From Bacteroidota bacterium (lineage in GTDB: Bacteria > Bacteroidota > Bacteroidia > Bacteroidales > UBA7960): a stretch of 36,462 bases of DNA. Numbering within the stretch: position 1 is the first letter of the stretch; each line of letters begins with the position of its first letter. The position numbers were made by a program, and so were the translations under genes. The notes under the pieces were generated by a model. It saw only the letters and a list, made by a program, of their open reading frames with translations, searched no databases and was not told where the DNA came from. Positions 34,514 through 36,462 of the stretch are shown in pieces. The DNA lies in the NCBI GenBank assembly GCA_007694165.1, contig RECE01000237.1:1-36462 (forward strand). Reading direction: 5' to 3'.

Positions 34514-34521
34514 CAAAGGTA
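34514..34521 (-). promoter_or_regulatory. -7 promoter element for the riboswitch transcript
   Basis: TACCTTTG on the minus strand is a perfect TAnnTTTG match ending about 7 nt before the riboswitch start. A -33 TTTG is not at the standard spacing. Confidence 0.5.
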
Positions 34522-34597
34522 ACCACTTTTTCAGCAAACCCCTAAAAACAAATGTTAACAACATGCCAAAAGCCGTAAAACTGTTTAGCGAATTGGT

Positions 34598-34605
34598 TAC
34601 TTTTG
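34598..34605 (+). promoter_or_regulatory. -7 promoter element for aroQ
   Basis: TACTTTTG matches TAnnTTTG, 50 nt upstream of the aroQ ATG. No -33 match at normal spacing. Confidence 0.4.
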
Positions 34606-34655
34606 CAGTGTTAAAAAAGGAATATCAGACTGGGATAACATTTAACGATAAGATC

Positions 34656-35093
34656 ATGACGGAAAAGAAAAATATCATCATCATAAACGGCCCCAACCTC
34701 AACTTGCTGGGGCTCAGAGAGACCTCTATTTATGGCAATACCTTTTTTGAAGATTACCTGGAAAAGCTCAGAAATCACTTCCCGCAGGTAAATATTGAGT
34801 ATTTCCAGAGCAATGTTGAAGGAGAACTCATTAACAAGCTGCATGAGAAAGGTTTTTCTTTTGACGGGATAGTTCTGAATGCCGGAGGTTATACGCACAC
34901 CTCAGTAGCCCTCGGAGATGCAGTTCTGGCCATCAATGCTCCTGTAGTAGAGGTACATATTTCCAACATTTTTTCAAGGGAGGGGTTCAGACAGAGCTCA
35001 CTCATTGCAGCCTCTTGTGCAGGCAGCATTAGTGGTTTTGGACTGGAAGGCTACAGACTTGCTATCGAGAGTTTGATCAATTCTATCATCTGA
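34656..35093 (+). CDS. aroQ: Type II 3-dehydroquinate dehydratase
   Basis: This 145-residue enzyme dehydrates 3-dehydroquinate to 3-dehydroshikimate in the shikimate pathway. It has the N-terminal INGPNLNLLGLRE motif, catalytic Tyr in SIYG (Y26), FQSNVEGELI, NAGGYTHTSVAL and the catalytic-His segment VVEVHISNIFSRE. Length is standard for this dodecameric family. The frame opens at 34485, but that part overlaps the divergent TPP riboswitch, so the ATG at 34656 is chosen. Confidence 0.95.
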   Translation: MTEKKNIIIINGPNLNLLGLRETSIYGNTFFEDYLEKLRNHFPQVNIEYFQSNVEGELINKLHEKGFSFDGIVLNAGGYTHTSVALGDAVLAINAPVVEVHISNIFSREGFRQSSLIAASCAGSISGFGLEGYRLAIESLINSII

Positions 35094-35119
35094 TTCTGTC
35101 AGCTAAAGCCATCATTGGG

Positions 35120-36145
35120 TTAAAGATTCATGAATCTGGAGGCGTCAAGCTGTGAAAACCGCTTTTTACCCATCAGGTAGTATTCTTTTACAATGCTTTT
35201 GCCATACACCCCTGACACCGCGATGTAAGGAAGAGCTTTGCCCTCTTTGCGTTTTTTTCTTATATTTCGCAATACCGAAAAAGTCGCTTTGTACACAGCC
35301 AAAAAATCCTGGTGCTGTCCGCTGAGGAGGAATTTTGCTGCAGCAACCTGATCAAGGATAAGTCTTTTGAGCAAAACCAGATAAAATTGACGGGCTGGCA
35401 GGTTTTTGGCCAGCAACAAAAGGTTGTTTCTGAAATTGAGATAGGTTTTCCTCGGATTGTTTTTGGGCAGCGTACCTCCTCCTACATGATATACTACCGA
35501 CAACGGCAGACAGATGACCCGCTTTCCCATTCTTTTCAATCGCCAGCAAAGGTCGATTTCCTCCATATGGGCAAAAAAATCATTATCCAGTTTTCCTGCC
35601 AGATGAAAGTCACTTCCTCTCACAAACATGCATGCACCGGTAGCCCAAAAAACATCCACAGATGCATTGTACTGCCCTGAATCCTCTTCAAGGTGTCCGA
35701 ATACTCTTCCTCTGCAAAAGGGATAACCATACTTGTCTATATAGCCTCCGCTTGCCCCTGCGTATTCAAACAGGGAGCGCTCATGCCAGGAAAGAATCTT
35801 GGGTTGGCAGGCTGCTATATCAGGATTCTTATCCATAATATCAACTATGGGATCAATCCATCCTTGCGTAACTTCTATATCTGAATTGAGCAATACATAA
35901 TACTCAGCCTGTATTAAATTCAACGAACGGTTGTATCCTCCGGTATAGCCATGATTTTTTTTCAGATCCAGAAAGGTTATCCCGGGATAATGTTGCTTAA
36001 GAAAACCCGCAGACCCGTCAACAGAACCGTTATCAGCAACAAAAATCTTTGCATAAGCGGGGCAATGCCCAATCACCGAGGGCAAAAACCTCTCAAGCAA
36101 ATGTTTTCCGTTCCAGTTTAATATTACAATGGCGAGCTTTAGCAT
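35120..36145 (-). CDS. Family 2 glycosyltransferase
   Basis: This 341-residue inverting glycosyltransferase of GT-A fold has the start LAIVILNWNGKHLLERFLPS, a donor-binding VADNGSVDGS, the DxD-like NSDIEVT and an acidic catalytic segment HMEEIDLCWRLK. It resembles rhamnosyl- or mannosyl-transferases acting on surface polysaccharides. The C-terminal 90 residues are basic and amphipathic, suggesting membrane association. It is convergent with aroQ and has no neighbouring polysaccharide genes in this window. Donor and acceptor unknown. Confidence 0.85.
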   Translation of the reverse strand: MLKLAIVILNWNGKHLLERFLPSVIGHCPAYAKIFVADNGSVDGSAGFLKQHYPGITFLDLKKNHGYTGGYNRSLNLIQAEYYVLLNSDIEVTQGWIDPIVDIMDKNPDIAACQPKILSWHERSLFEYAGASGGYIDKYGYPFCRGRVFGHLEEDSGQYNASVDVFWATGACMFVRGSDFHLAGKLDNDFFAHMEEIDLCWRLKRMGKRVICLPLSVVYHVGGGTLPKNNPRKTYLNFRNNLLLLAKNLPARQFYLVLLKRLILDQVAAAKFLLSGQHQDFLAVYKATFSVLRNIRKKRKEGKALPYIAVSGVYGKSIVKEYYLMGKKRFSQLDASRFMNL

Positions 36146-36390
36146 AGAAACAACAATAAGAGGAGATATCAGTTATAGCATGATCATTATTGACCAAAGC
36201 AATACAGCGATTCTTTCACCTGAATAAAATGAAAGCACAAAGTCAAGAGCAGAAAAAAAACAATCAAAGGTAAGGAATTATCCATTTTAACGGCATTCAA
36301 TATTTTCAGCACCCTCAAAAGACCCTTGTAAAGCACTGACAACATTGATCTTACCTTATTCATATATTTTTTTTGAAGGAATGTGTCTTT

Positions 36391-36424
36391 TTTGTTGCGT
36401 ACAATATTTTTTTTTGTACTTTTG
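36391..36424 (+). promoter_or_regulatory. Promoter of the serine tRNA gene
   Basis: TTTGTTG (36391-36397) and TACTTTTG (36417-36424), with 19 nt between, match the Bacteroidota -33/-7 consensus. The tRNA begins 6 nt after the -7 element. The preceding 36146-36390 holds no gene or clear structure. Confidence 0.7.
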
Positions 36425-36429
36425 CCCCC

Positions 36430-36462
36430 GGAGAGATGGCAGAGTGGTCGATTGCGGCGGTC
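36430..36462 (+). tRNA. tRNA-Ser, 5' part, cut by window edge
   Basis: GGAGAGATGGCAGAGTGGTC and the bases after it match the acceptor arm, U8 and the D arm of bacterial serine tRNAs (class II). The window ends before the anticodon, so the isoacceptor cannot be told. Confidence 0.85.

Overview
The window looks like part of a Bacteroidales/Marinilabiliales-type genome (phylum Bacteroidota), probably an anaerobe or facultative anaerobe. The evidence is a SusC/SusD/SusE glycan-uptake locus, two proteins with type IX secretion (T9SS) C-terminal sorting domains, several promoter elements of the Bacteroidota form TTTG / TAnnTTTG, a tungsten-type aldehyde:ferredoxin oxidoreductase and a methylmalonyl-CoA-decarboxylase-type carboxyltransferase. 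Ribosome-binding sites are mostly weak, as expected for the phylum. No phage, integrase, transposase or CRISPR array is visible.

Region 1 (1-8150) is a tungsten enzyme locus. On the minus strand are the first codons of a MoaD-like sulfur carrier cut by the window edge, a radical SAM/SPASM maturase and the tungsten aldehyde oxidoreductase (AOR). Divergent on the plus strand are a tungstate-type ABC permease (wtpB), its ATPase (wtpC) and an AcoR-type sigma-54 activator. The AOR gene has a well-spaced sigma-54 (-24/-12) candidate upstream, so the activator probably controls it. The periplasmic binding protein wtpA is absent. Two dispersed palindromic elements lie in the non-coding parts.

Region 2 (8220-13800) holds a family 4 glycosyltransferase, a previously easy-to-miss 58-codon gene, and a lipoprotein alkaline phosphatase. 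The phosphatase is convergent with the starch locus and shares a bidirectional terminator with it.

Region 3 (11800-21200) is a compact starch/maltodextrin locus on the minus strand, susC-susD-susE-GH13 amylase. A LacI-type regulator is divergent. Between susC and lacI is an unusual operator array: one perfect palindrome followed by four further half-sites at an exact 12-bp period. Hairpins after susD and after susE probably step down expression along the operon.

Region 4 (21280-26020) holds a T9SS-secreted lysyl-endopeptidase-like serine protease, an acyl-CoA carboxyltransferase with its biotin carrier protein, a strong terminator, and the nucleotide-pool sanitising enzyme RdgB.

Region 5 (26115-36462) is largely housekeeping: ddl, a membrane-anchored PASTA protein, a large T9SS protein, rluD, a TonB-dependent receptor under a textbook TPP (thiamine) riboswitch, aroQ, a family 2 glycosyltransferase, and the 5' part of a serine tRNA at the right edge.
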